Part shown: piece by piece, positions 45,546 to 54,683 of the stretch
How the letters are laid out: each line of letters opens with the position of its first letter
Numbering within the stretch: the first letter of the stretch is position 1
Assembly: GCA_022822205.1 (NCBI GenBank)
Contig: JAJECC010000129.1
Span: 1-64,000, forward strand
DNA: 64,000 nucleotides
Direction: 5' to 3'
From: Rhodospirillales bacterium
GTDB taxonomy: Bacteria > Pseudomonadota > Alphaproteobacteria > Rhodospirillales > UBA2165
Made by a program: the position numbers and the translations under genes
Notes under the pieces: generated by a model
The model's database searches: none
What the model was told of the DNA's origin: nothing
Seen by the model: the letters and a program-made list of their open reading frames with translations, nothing else

Positions 45546-46436
45546 ATGACGATTGCCAGCATGACCGGCTTCGCCCGGGTCGACGGCGGGGAAGGCAATC
45601 ACACCTGGATCTGGGAAGCGAGAAGCGTCAACGGCCGCGGGTTGGACATCCGCTGCCGCCTGCCGCAGGGCCATGACGAGTTCGAAGTTCAGGCGAGGAA
45701 GATGGCGGGCGAGAAATTCTCGCGCGGCAATATCAGTATCGGTTTGACCCTGCGTCAGACCTCCGGCGATGCCCACTACGTCATTAATCGGGAGCTTCTG
45801 GATCAACTGGTGGAAACCGCCAATAGCCTGGCCGCCGAAAGCAACGGCGGGCCGCCGGCGCTGGACCGGCTGCTCGGCGTCCGGGGTGTGGTCGAGGCGG
45901 CGGAACGCGAGGAAAATGATGCGGCGCGGCAGGCGTTGAAGACGGCGATGCTTGACGGATTGCGGCAGCTTCTGGACGAGCTCGATACCACGCGCGGCGA
46001 GGAAGGCGGCCGCATCCTGCCGGCTCTCGAAGGTCAGCTGGGAACCATCGAGACGCTCTGCGAAGCCGCCGAAAAGGTGGGCGAGGCGCAACCGGCGGCC
46101 TTGAAGGCGAAACTCGAGAAACAGGTGGATGAGCTGCTTGACGGCGGAACGCGGGAAATTCCGCCCGAGCGCCTGGCGCAAGAGGTGGCCATGCTGCTGA
46201 CCAAGGCCGATGTGCGCGAAGAGATCGACCGGCTGAAGGCGCACGTCGAAGCGGCGCGCGAGCTACTGGACGGCGGCGGCGCCATCGGCAGGCGTCTCGA
46301 CTTTCTCTGCCAGGAGTTCACCCGCGAGGCCAATACCATTTGTTCAAAGGCGGCCGATATCGAACTCACCAACATCGGCCTGGAGATGAAGGCGGCCGTC
46401 GAACAATTCAGGGAACAGGTTCAAAATCTTGAGTAG
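45546..46436 (+). CDS. yicC: YicC-family endoribonuclease
   Basis: A 296-residue protein with the YicC N-terminal start SMTGFAR and the conserved C-terminal block GRRLDFLCQEFTREANTICSKA. YicC proteins are RNases that help turn over small RNAs. ATG 45546 has GGAG five bases ahead; an in-frame ATG 42 bases upstream is less likely. It overlaps gmk by 8 bases, a conserved pairing. Confidence 0.95.
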   Translation: MTIASMTGFARVDGGEGNHTWIWEARSVNGRGLDIRCRLPQGHDEFEVQARKMAGEKFSRGNISIGLTLRQTSGDAHYVINRELLDQLVETANSLAAESNGGPPALDRLLGVRGVVEAAEREENDAARQALKTAMLDGLRQLLDELDTTRGEEGGRILPALEGQLGTIETLCEAAEKVGEAQPAALKAKLEKQVDELLDGGTREIPPERLAQEVAMLLTKADVREEIDRLKAHVEAARELLDGGGAIGRRLDFLCQEFTREANTICSKAADIELTNIGLEMKAAVEQFREQVQNLE

Positions 46437-47085
46437 CTCCGCGACACCGGTTCAAATCGCCCGACGCGGCCTGATGCTTGTCCTGTCGTCTCCATCCGGG
46501 GCGGGCAAGACGACGATCTCCCGTGAGTTGCTGAAATGCGATTCCGCGCTATCGCTCTCCATCTCGGCGACAACCCGGCCCAAACGCCCGGCGGAAACCG
46601 ACGGCGACGACTACATTTTTGTCGGCGAGGACGAATTCGAGAAGATGGTCCAGGCGGGCGAGTTTCTGGAACATGCCAATGTCTTCGGCCATTTCTATGG
46701 AACGCCCCGGGCACCCGTTGAAGAAGCGCTCGCCGCCGGCCGCGACATTCTGTTCGATATCGATTGGCAAGGCACACAGCAGATCGCCGACGATAGGGCG
46801 CTCCGCTCCGATTTGGTTAGCGTATTCGTTCTGCCGCCAAGCACCGGAGAACTCGAAGCGCGCCTGCGCAGCCGGGCGCAGGACCCCGAAGAGATCGTGC
46901 AAAACCGGATGGCGAAGGCTTCCGACGAGATGAGCCACTACGACAGCTACGAGTACATCATCGTCAACGAAGACCTGGAGCTCAGCGTGTCCCGGGTGCA
47001 GTCGATCATCTTCGCCGAGCGCGCAAAGCGGGTACGGCAGGTCGGCCTCCACGAATTCGTATCCACACTGCGCCGCGAAGATTAG
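46429..47085 (+). CDS. gmk: Guanylate kinase
   Basis: A 218-residue kinase converting GMP to GDP. It has the P-loop SSPSGAGKTT, the GMP-binding SATTRPKRPAETDGDDY, and the lid region with GTPRAPVEEAL. The start appears to be TTG at 46429 inside the yicC end, so translation depends on yicC. It converges on rsmA with a 4-base overlap. Confidence 0.96.
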   Translation: MSSSATPVQIARRGLMLVLSSPSGAGKTTISRELLKCDSALSLSISATTRPKRPAETDGDDYIFVGEDEFEKMVQAGEFLEHANVFGHFYGTPRAPVEEALAAGRDILFDIDWQGTQQIADDRALRSDLVSVFVLPPSTGELEARLRSRAQDPEEIVQNRMAKASDEMSHYDSYEYIIVNEDLELSVSRVQSIIFAERAKRVRQVGLHEFVSTLRRED

Positions 47086-47897
47086 CCATCCAGCGCGTTC
47101 GCCAATCGGCAGAACTCCCCGACCGTCAGGGTTTCGCCGCGCCGGGTCGGATCGATGCCGTGGGCTTCCGGGTCCAGCCCGAGGGATTTCAGGGATGTCC
47201 GCAACATCTTCCGCCGCTGACCGAAAGCCGCCGCGGTGACCGTTTCGACCGCCTCGAACCGGACCGGAAAGGCGGGCGCCGCATGGGGTGTCAGCGTCAC
47301 CACCGTCGAGGTGACCTTGGGCGGCGGGGTAAAGGCGCGCGCATCGACGTTGAAGGCGGGCTCGGTTGCGCACAGCCATTGGGTCAGCACCGACAATCGG
47401 CCATAGGCCTTGGTGCCCGGCGAAGCGGTCAGCCGGCCGGCGACTTCGCGCTGGAACATCAGCGTCATGGATTCGAGGGAAGCCGACTGTTTCAGCGCTT
47501 CGACGAGAATTACCGTGGAGACGTTGTAGGGCAGGTTTGAAACCAGTTTCCGGGGACCGGCCGAAAGTTCGGAATAAAGGAGCTTCGTTGCGTCGGCGGC
47601 GATGATTTCCAATCTGTCGGGATAGGCATGCGCCAATTCGTTGAGAGCTTCGATACAGCGCGGATCCTTTTCGACGGCGATCACCCGCCGGGAACCGGCA
47701 TCAAGCAGCGACCGCGTGAGACCGCCGGGACCCGGGCCGATTTCAATCACGTCGCAGTTCGTCAAATCCCCGGCCGTCCGGGCAATCCGGTCGGACAGAT
47801 TTCGATCGAGAAGAAAGTGCTGCCCAAGCTGTTTCCGGGCGGACAGCCCATACCGTTTGATGACATCCCGCAGCGGCGGGACCGCGGGTTCAGGCAA
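47082..47897 (-). CDS. rsmA: 16S rRNA dimethyladenosine transferase
   Basis: A 271-residue SAM-dependent KsgA enzyme that dimethylates A1518/A1519 of 16S rRNA. GQHFLLDRN, the SAM loop EIGPGPGGLT and the catalytic NLPYNVS are all present. The best start is TTG 47897, overlapping the pdxA end by 8 bases. It is the last gene of the lptF-lptG-lptD-surA-pdxA-rsmA run. Confidence 0.96.
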   Translation of the reverse strand: MPEPAVPPLRDVIKRYGLSARKQLGQHFLLDRNLSDRIARTAGDLTNCDVIEIGPGPGGLTRSLLDAGSRRVIAVEKDPRCIEALNELAHAYPDRLEIIAADATKLLYSELSAGPRKLVSNLPYNVSTVILVEALKQSASLESMTLMFQREVAGRLTASPGTKAYGRLSVLTQWLCATEPAFNVDARAFTPPPKVTSTVVTLTPHAAPAFPVRFEAVETVTAAAFGQRRKMLRTSLKSLGLDPEAHGIDPTRRGETLTVGEFCRLANALDG

Positions 47898-48915
47898 GGG
47901 CCGTCGCCTTTTGCCGATTCTCCGCCATGGCGGCGGCGGTCTCTATTGCGGATACCAGGCTGGTTTCCCGGGCCGTGCCGGTTCCCGCCAAATCCAAGGC
48001 GGTTCCGTGGTCCGGCGAGGTTCGAATAAACGGCAGGCCGAGGGTCACGTTGACCGCCCGGTCGAAATCAAGGGTCTTGACCGGAATGAGCGCTTGGTCG
48101 TGATACATGCAGACCGCCGCGTCGTAGGTTCCGCGGGCGGCATCGTGAAACATGGTATCCGGCGAAAGCGGCCCGAGAACTCTCAGCCCTTCGCGGTTGC
48201 ACCGATCAACGACCGGCTTCAGCAGCTCGATTTCCTCCCGACCCATGGCTCCCCCTTCGCCGGCGTGGGGATTGAGCCCGGCGACGGCGATGCGGGGGTG
48301 TTCAATGCCGAAATCCGTCGTGAGCGCCTTTGCGGTGATTGAGATGGTTTCCGCCACCAGGTCTTCGTTCAACCTCGCAAGCGCCTCCTTCAGACTAATG
48401 TGCCGTGTGACCGGCACGACGCGCAACCGCTCGCTCGCCAGCATCATCACCGGCTCGGTCCCGGTTCCGGCAAGGTGGGCGAGAAATTCGGTATGACCCG
48501 GAAACTCGAACCCGTCCCGATACTGAGCCAATTTGTGGATCGGATTGGTCACCACGGCGGCAGCCTCACCCGAAAGCGTCAGTGCGACCGCTTGTTCGAT
48601 GGAGTCCCGTACCGCAGGGGCGTTCTCCGGATCAATTGTGCCCGGAACGGGCGGGCGCGGCAGGTCGATCGGAATGACCGGCAGGGCGCCGGAGAAAACC
48701 GACGCCGCCTCTTCCGGCCGGCCGATTTCCCGGAGCGGCGTGTCCTCGCCAATCAAATTTGCCAGCCCCGTCAAGCGGGAAGGATTGTCGACGGCGGCAA
48801 ATGCCGGACCCGATTTTCGTAGCCGCCCCCAGGCCTTCAGCAGAATTTCGCCGCCGATTCCGGCGGGTTCTCCCATGGTGACCAGGAACGGAGGTGACGA
48901 GGCGCTGCTCATCAT
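47890..48915 (-). CDS. pdxA: 4-hydroxythreonine-4-phosphate dehydrogenase
   Basis: A 341-residue enzyme of pyridoxal phosphate synthesis. Metal-binding His residues appear in FPGHTEFLAHL, GLNPHAGEGG and YHDQALIPVK. Two ATGs in a row (48915 and 48912) begin it, and the first overlaps the surA stop. The surA-pdxA-rsmA order is conserved in proteobacteria. Confidence 0.96.
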   Translation of the reverse strand: MMSSASSPPFLVTMGEPAGIGGEILLKAWGRLRKSGPAFAAVDNPSRLTGLANLIGEDTPLREIGRPEEAASVFSGALPVIPIDLPRPPVPGTIDPENAPAVRDSIEQAVALTLSGEAAAVVTNPIHKLAQYRDGFEFPGHTEFLAHLAGTGTEPVMMLASERLRVVPVTRHISLKEALARLNEDLVAETISITAKALTTDFGIEHPRIAVAGLNPHAGEGGAMGREEIELLKPVVDRCNREGLRVLGPLSPDTMFHDAARGTYDAAVCMYHDQALIPVKTLDFDRAVNVTLGLPFIRTSPDHGTALDLAGTGTARETSLVSAIETAAAMAENRQKATALA

Positions 48916-50216
48916 CGGATATCGATCACAGCCTGACGCCAGAGGTTTCTCAACATGCGGCGGGAAATTAATTCCGCCCGCTCACGCCCTAATTCCGAGG
49001 CTACACGCAGCCGTATTTCCTCTTCCGACGACCGATCTTGGCGATCGCAGACCATCAGCAGAACCATTCCGCCACCGGATTGGATGGGCCGGGAGACCTG
49101 GCCTGTCCGCAGGTTTTCGATCGCGCCGCGAATTTGCGCTCCCAGGCTGGAAAGATCGACGTTCGACAGCCTGCCCGACTGCGGCGCACCGAGTTCCTTA
49201 CCCCGCTCATCCAGCTCGGTGCAGGAGTTTGCGGCGGATCCTATGCGGTTCAACGAAGCCCTGGCCGAGTCGATCGCGGATTGGGGCGGGTTCGGCGGGA
49301 GAGGCAGAAATACCTGTTGAAGCTCAACGGTCACCTGGCCAGCCGCCAATCCGCGAAATACGCGGCGATTTCGCAGTTGCAGGATATAGAAACCGTCGGC
49401 CGCCCGGATCGGACCTGCAATGTCCCCGGTCTTCATCCCGGGAAGGGCCGTTCCAATTGCCGGATCCAGCTGTTCCGCCCGAACCCACCCGAGACTTCCC
49501 CCTTGGGCCGACGACGTGCTGTGCGAAAAGGTGCGGGCCAGTGAACCGAAGTCCGCGCCGCCCCGGATCTGACCGACCAGATCGTCAATCAGCCTGTTGG
49601 CGTCGCCACCCGAACTGCCGAGGTCGAAGGGAACAAATATCTCGTTGACCAGAAACTCGGGCTTGCCCGTACCCGACTCGATCCGGGCAATTCGCTCGTC
49701 GATCATTTCATCGGTAATCGACGACCGGCGAACCTGTGCGCCTATGAGTTTGTTCCAAGATAAATCCGCCCTCAACTGGGTATCCAGGGTCGCTCGATCG
49801 ATATTGCTTTCCTTCAACAATTGGAGCATCCGGCCCGGCTGCATGTTGTTCCGTCGTTCGATTTCCGATATCGCCGCCCCAAGCTCAATGGGCGAGACCG
49901 AAACATTACGGTTCTTGGCTTCCTGGAGTCTCAGGTTGTCTTCAATGAGACTCCGCAACACTTGCGGTCGAATTCGGCGAATGGTCGATTGATCGGCGGG
50001 CAGTCCGGAAGACACGATGACCATCCGAAGCCGCATTTCAAGGTCTCGCCGCGTCACCGGATCACTGTTCACGATGGCGGCAATGCCAGTCAGTTGTGTT
50101 TGGGCCGCGATCTTTGCGGCATCCGTTATCAGCGGAAGGACAAATATGGCCGCGGTCAGCAGTGCTGTTCGGGCCAAAACGCCGCGTTCGCAACGAATTT
50201 TAGTCATTTCGAACAC
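48912..50216 (-). CDS. surA: Periplasmic chaperone/PPIase SurA
   Basis: A 434-residue periplasmic protein. It has a signal sequence (about 1-38), a SurA N-terminal chaperone domain (about 40-180), and a parvulin domain (about 190-290, HSTSSAQGGSLGWV to IRAADGFYILQL). A second, more diverged parvulin-like part follows to the end. It guides outer-membrane proteins such as LptD to the BAM complex. It follows lptD by 3 bases. Confidence 0.93.
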   Translation of the reverse strand: MFEMTKIRCERGVLARTALLTAAIFVLPLITDAAKIAAQTQLTGIAAIVNSDPVTRRDLEMRLRMVIVSSGLPADQSTIRRIRPQVLRSLIEDNLRLQEAKNRNVSVSPIELGAAISEIERRNNMQPGRMLQLLKESNIDRATLDTQLRADLSWNKLIGAQVRRSSITDEMIDERIARIESGTGKPEFLVNEIFVPFDLGSSGGDANRLIDDLVGQIRGGADFGSLARTFSHSTSSAQGGSLGWVRAEQLDPAIGTALPGMKTGDIAGPIRAADGFYILQLRNRRVFRGLAAGQVTVELQQVFLPLPPNPPQSAIDSARASLNRIGSAANSCTELDERGKELGAPQSGRLSNVDLSSLGAQIRGAIENLRTGQVSRPIQSGGGMVLLMVCDRQDRSSEEEIRLRVASELGRERAELISRRMLRNLWRQAVIDIR

Positions 50217-50219
50217 CGG

Positions 50220-52352
50220 TCAATTTCCCGAAGCCAGCACACCCGTCCGCACTTCTCCGAGAGTTTCGAACGTTAGCCGGAATAGGACTGAGTTCTCGCG
50301 TCCGATGTCCCGGTCCTCAAAGTAGGTGCGCCGAAGAGTCATGTCGAAGGTAAAACAATCGCATTCGTAGATAATGCCAAGGGAGATGCTTCGCAGATCA
50401 TCATCCTCAACGTCATATAGGCTGGAGAAATTCGTTCGCCAAGACCTTGACAGCGTGGCCCGCGCCGAGGCCGAGAGTTCTTCGCGGCCCTCGAACTCGG
50501 ATCCCTGCTCGCGCTCGAAAAACGCGTAGTTGACCGCAGCATTGAGAGCCTGTGGACCTACACTGAGCGCCAGCTCATTTCGGCTTGGAGAATGGTTGTC
50601 CTTGTCCAAACGCGTTCGGTAGCCGAGATCGATAAATTCGCCGGGGGTGACGTCCACCCGAGCGACAATGTCGGATAGATTTTCGTCCAGTCCCGTACCT
50701 ACCGCGAATGTCGAATCGTCTTTCAACCGGTAACTCTGGCCGACAAACACGGATGTTCCGCCGCCCTGTAAGCCAACCACGCTCCATTTGAGTCCGTAGT
50801 TCATCCGCGGGCCCCCTTCAACGCGGTCGATCCCGGCAAACCGGCTAGGCGAAAACAGATTGGTATCGTCGAACTCGACGTCGACGCTGTCTTCGTTGGG
50901 GATGTCGGTTGGATTGCCGCCGTACGGGCTCACGACTATCGAAGCGACCGGTTCGAGGATCTGACTAAAATTCCCGTCGTGCCGGGACAGCGGCAGTCTC
51001 CAGCCGAGATTTGCTTCAGGATACATGCGTCCGGCAACGCCGTCATCCGCCGCCGAACCCATTTCGTTGTCAACATGGTACAGATCGCCACGCAGCTTGA
51101 GCGACAAAAGATAACGGTCGCCGATATTGGATCTAAAGGGCAGATTCCAGCCGCCGCCAAGGGAACCGCGCCGTGTGTCCCGGCCATCGGACCGGGTCAG
51201 GGCGAGCATACTGGCATCAATCGTATTGAAGGCTCCAATCCGATTCGGAAGGCCGACATGCTGGTACTCGAACATCGGCAGAACCAATGGAGTGGTGCCC
51301 GGGTCGTCGTTCCCCTGCAGGCCTTGGAACGCATAGGCGTTCAGAGCCATGTAGTTCCGGCCTCGGAAGCCTTCAACGTATCCTCTGCTGGTCAGCGTTT
51401 TGGGGGAACCAATTTTGTAGCGACGCAAGTAGGTGTCGTCCGTGGAACGCTGTAAATCCACGCCGCCCCGCCAAGTGTTGGAGATGTCTTCCCGATACGC
51501 GGCGTCAATGTGCCCACGGAACTCGTCCTCCGAGTCGAAGGTGAGGCTTCCTGTCGTCCGAAGGTCGGCCGCGGCAAAGCGTTCTCTATACTCGCCCGCC
51601 AGAACGGCACGCTCCTTGGTGGTCAAGGTGGGCGTGATGGTGAAATCCCGCGACGGCGAGACGGCTATGTAATAGGGCGTGCGGATGGTCGTACCCAGGG
51701 TGGAAGATGCCCCCACGCTGGGTGTCAGGAACCCGCTCCGTCTCTTGACGGTGGGGTCGGGATGGAAAAAGTACGGCGTATAGGCCACCGGAATACCCAT
51801 GAATTCCATCCACGCATCCGTGTACTCCACCACCTGCTTGGTCTGGTCGTGGACAATCTTGCGCGCCTTGAGTTGCCAGAGGGGAGGGCGCTCGGGCTGA
51901 TTGGGGCAGGACTGGCAGGGTGAGTACGCCGCGTTCCGCATTTCAAGGACAGTGCCGCCTGACCGCCGCGCCCCCGCCGCGGCAAACCGGGCATTGTCCG
52001 ATAGCCGCACCCTCAGGTCCCGAAGGATGCCGTCCTTAAAGTCTCCTGTGAGTTCAACCAGATTGGCGAATATGACATCCCCGTCCGGCTGAAGCAGGCT
52101 GACGTTGCCGGACGCCGATACGACGTCGAGCTTCTGATTGTAGGTGATGGTGTCGGCTAGAAGTACCTGACCGTCACGCGAAACCTCGACGTTGCCGGAA
52201 GCCCGGATAATACCGAGTTCGCGGTCATGTGTTACTTCCTCGGCGGTAAACCGGATTGGCTGTTCTTCAGCGGCTCCTTGCGCCCGGGCCGGATCGGGGC
52301 CGAGCCAAAACAAGGCGGTTACCAAAAACGCGGCTGCGACTGCGCGTCGCAT
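50220..52352 (-). CDS. lptD: LPS-assembly protein LptD
   Basis: A 710-residue outer-membrane LPS translocon. It has a signal peptide (RRAVAAAFLVTALFW to AQG), an OstA/LptA-like beta-jellyroll (FTAEEVTHDRELGIIRASG, about 30-150), and a large C-terminal barrel. A Cys pair sits in YSPCQSCPNQ. ATG 52352 was chosen for the signal peptide; the longer open frame upstream is inside lptG. It begins 3 bases after lptG. Confidence 0.94.
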   Translation of the reverse strand: MRRAVAAAFLVTALFWLGPDPARAQGAAEEQPIRFTAEEVTHDRELGIIRASGNVEVSRDGQVLLADTITYNQKLDVVSASGNVSLLQPDGDVIFANLVELTGDFKDGILRDLRVRLSDNARFAAAGARRSGGTVLEMRNAAYSPCQSCPNQPERPPLWQLKARKIVHDQTKQVVEYTDAWMEFMGIPVAYTPYFFHPDPTVKRRSGFLTPSVGASSTLGTTIRTPYYIAVSPSRDFTITPTLTTKERAVLAGEYRERFAAADLRTTGSLTFDSEDEFRGHIDAAYREDISNTWRGGVDLQRSTDDTYLRRYKIGSPKTLTSRGYVEGFRGRNYMALNAYAFQGLQGNDDPGTTPLVLPMFEYQHVGLPNRIGAFNTIDASMLALTRSDGRDTRRGSLGGGWNLPFRSNIGDRYLLSLKLRGDLYHVDNEMGSAADDGVAGRMYPEANLGWRLPLSRHDGNFSQILEPVASIVVSPYGGNPTDIPNEDSVDVEFDDTNLFSPSRFAGIDRVEGGPRMNYGLKWSVVGLQGGGTSVFVGQSYRLKDDSTFAVGTGLDENLSDIVARVDVTPGEFIDLGYRTRLDKDNHSPSRNELALSVGPQALNAAVNYAFFEREQGSEFEGREELSASARATLSRSWRTNFSSLYDVEDDDLRSISLGIIYECDCFTFDMTLRRTYFEDRDIGRENSVLFRLTFETLGEVRTGVLASGN

Positions 52353-52354
52353 CG

Positions 52355-53455
52355 CTAACCGTCTTCCAGGTGAAAAAGCATCGACATTCCCAGAAGCGTG
52401 CAGACGCCGGCAGGCGTCCATGCCGCCAATGCCACCGGTACGCTCTCTCTCAGACCCAGTGCGAATACGATGTCGGAAAATATGAACAGCAAAAAGCCAC
52501 TGAGTATGCCGCCCAGGATGATAAATGTGGCGCTGCCGCGCGCCGACAAGCGGAGGGTGAATACCGCCGCGATTAGAACCATGCCGACGAAGAGCAGCGG
52601 AACGGCCATGAGGCTGTGCCAATGCAATCGGTGGCGGATGGCCGAAAATCCGGCTTTGTCCAAATTGGCAATGAACGTCGGCAGTTCCCAGAATGACAGT
52701 GTCTCCGGGGGAGAAAAACTGTCCTGTATGTTGTTGAGCGTAAGGTCGGTTTCAAACCGGAGCTCGTTCACCAGCTTCGCCGGCTTGTCGGTTTCGTGGA
52801 TACGGACATCCGTCAAATCCCAGAACCCGTCTTCGAGCTTTCCGGTCGAAGCCTGAATTCGTGACTTGAAGGTGTCCGACCCGTCAAACACGAATATGGT
52901 TACTTTGGTCAGACTGACATTGGGTCCATCGATGCTTACATTCGGCGCGTGGATAACGGATCGGCTGTCAACGTTCGCCTGTCGCAGCCACAGGCCCGAT
53001 CCCGAGATCGACAATGTGCGGGAGCGTCCCTCGAAGTAGCTCGCATTGAGCCTCTCATACTTGGCGAGCAGCGCAGATGCCATCGGATTGACGACGGTAA
53101 CGCTCAGCGCCCCCAAAACCGCGGAAATCAAAATGACAGGCAGGAGAAACTGCCAAGCTGAGACTCCCGCTGAACGTGTGACGACAAGTTCCCGAGACCG
53201 CGTCAGACGCCAGAAGCCGATCATCCCGCCAAACAGCACCGCCAAGGGAAAAGCCTGTTGAACTAGAAACAGGAGGCGCAGCAGGCTCATTTGCAGAATG
53301 AGGCCCAGCGAAATATTGTCACTCGACCCCGCTCGGCGCAGTAGCTCGATGGTGTCGAACAAAAAAATCACCCCGATAAAACCAAGGAAAACCGCCCCGA
53401 AGCTCAGGAGAAAATTGCGGACGATATAGAACGATAGAAGCGGCGATATCAACAT
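52355..53455 (-). CDS. lptG: LPS export permease LptG
   Basis: A 366-residue inner-membrane subunit of the LptB2FG transporter with six membrane helices (three at each end) around a periplasmic jellyroll. LTRSRELVVTRSAGVSAWQFL matches the coupling helix that contacts LptB. It extracts LPS from the inner membrane. It follows lptF by 8 bases. Confidence 0.93.
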   Translation of the reverse strand: MLISPLLSFYIVRNFLLSFGAVFLGFIGVIFLFDTIELLRRAGSSDNISLGLILQMSLLRLLFLVQQAFPLAVLFGGMIGFWRLTRSRELVVTRSAGVSAWQFLLPVILISAVLGALSVTVVNPMASALLAKYERLNASYFEGRSRTLSISGSGLWLRQANVDSRSVIHAPNVSIDGPNVSLTKVTIFVFDGSDTFKSRIQASTGKLEDGFWDLTDVRIHETDKPAKLVNELRFETDLTLNNIQDSFSPPETLSFWELPTFIANLDKAGFSAIRHRLHWHSLMAVPLLFVGMVLIAAVFTLRLSARGSATFIILGGILSGFLLFIFSDIVFALGLRESVPVALAAWTPAGVCTLLGMSMLFHLEDG

Positions 53456-53463
53456 GCCGGACC

Positions 53464-54594
53464 TCAACCGCTCGCACCGGACAGGGAGGGCAACCTCGAT
53501 GTCGCGGGAAGTCGCGGGGCGACGAAAAGAAACGCAAGGCCGAATCCAATGGGGATCAGCGCATTGATATAGAGAACCGGCCACAAGTAAAGAACCTTTG
53601 CCGAGAGGCCCGCCAACCCGAGGCTGCTGACCGCAATGAGGATATTCAGGACCAATGCCGCCAGCACGCGCTTCCATTGGCCGCGTTGAGAGTAGTCGCC
53701 AATGACCAGCGAAACCACGGTGACCAGGACGAATCCCATGATCATCAGGGGCGAAACAAACCGCTGATGAAGCTCGGTCTTGAATTTCCCGTAATCGGAA
53801 GCATTTCCCAGGTCGGACCGTTTCAGGTTGATTAGCTCAAGCGTTCCGCGTTCCCGTGCTTCCCGGTATCTGACGTCGGGTCTCTTGAGGATGCCGGACA
53901 GCTCAATCGGCGCGCGGTCAAAGTAAAGCACTGACAGTTTCCTGGTTTCCGCATCCACTTTTTGGTGGTTGCCCTGGAATACGACGACACGCGGTCCCTT
54001 TTCACCCTGGACCAGCACGCCGCGTTCCGCGATGTAGGTGACCGGTTCTTTGGGGTTTGTCGTATCGTGAACCAGGACGCCGCGAAGATCCGATTCGCCA
54101 TTCCGCTCACGAATGTAAATCGTGAAATTATTGCCGAAGCTGTTGAATTCACCCTCTTTCAGCAACGCATGGCTGAAGGTGTATCGGGAGTTGAACTGCA
54201 ACTCGCGGAACTTCTGGAACGATGCGGGGGTGAGAAAGAACGCGAAAATGTAGCTTACCGCCGTCAAGATCAGACCCAGCGCAATTGCCGGCTTGGCAAT
54301 TCGATAAGGGCTTAGACCGGCGGCGCGCAATACCACCAGTTCGCGGTCGGTATTCAGTTTGCTGTAGATGAAGGCGACGACGGCAAACGCCGCGATCGGC
54401 AGAGTGAAATTGAGCAGGTTGGGGACGGTGAGCATCGTCAAATAGGCAAACGTCGTCACGGAAACCCCACGATTGACGATCAGCTCGACAAACTTGACCG
54501 AGTTCCCAAGCCATAGAATTCCGGCCAAAACGGTTGTCGTCGCGATCATGCCGACAACCAATTGCCCCAAAACGTATCTGAATGCCCGATTCAT
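53464..54594 (-). CDS. lptF: LPS export permease LptF
   Basis: A 376-residue partner of LptG with the same layout: helices at both ends, a periplasmic domain between, and a coupling segment LNTDRELVVLRAAGLSPYRIA. It heads the run lptF-lptG-lptD-surA-pdxA-rsmA. The 89-base gap upstream, to the 2-hydroxyacid dehydrogenase stop, should contain the promoter. Confidence 0.93.
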   Translation of the reverse strand: MNRAFRYVLGQLVVGMIATTTVLAGILWLGNSVKFVELIVNRGVSVTTFAYLTMLTVPNLLNFTLPIAAFAVVAFIYSKLNTDRELVVLRAAGLSPYRIAKPAIALGLILTAVSYIFAFFLTPASFQKFRELQFNSRYTFSHALLKEGEFNSFGNNFTIYIRERNGESDLRGVLVHDTTNPKEPVTYIAERGVLVQGEKGPRVVVFQGNHQKVDAETRKLSVLYFDRAPIELSGILKRPDVRYREARERGTLELINLKRSDLGNASDYGKFKTELHQRFVSPLMIMGFVLVTVVSLVIGDYSQRGQWKRVLAALVLNILIAVSSLGLAGLSAKVLYLWPVLYINALIPIGFGLAFLFVAPRLPATSRLPSLSGASG

Positions 54595-54683
54595 TGGTCG
54601 GGATTATACCCGTCAAAACCGCCGAATCTGCAAAAAAGTGAGAGAATCAATGGCATAGCCGGCGTCCGTCGGGCAGCGCCGCT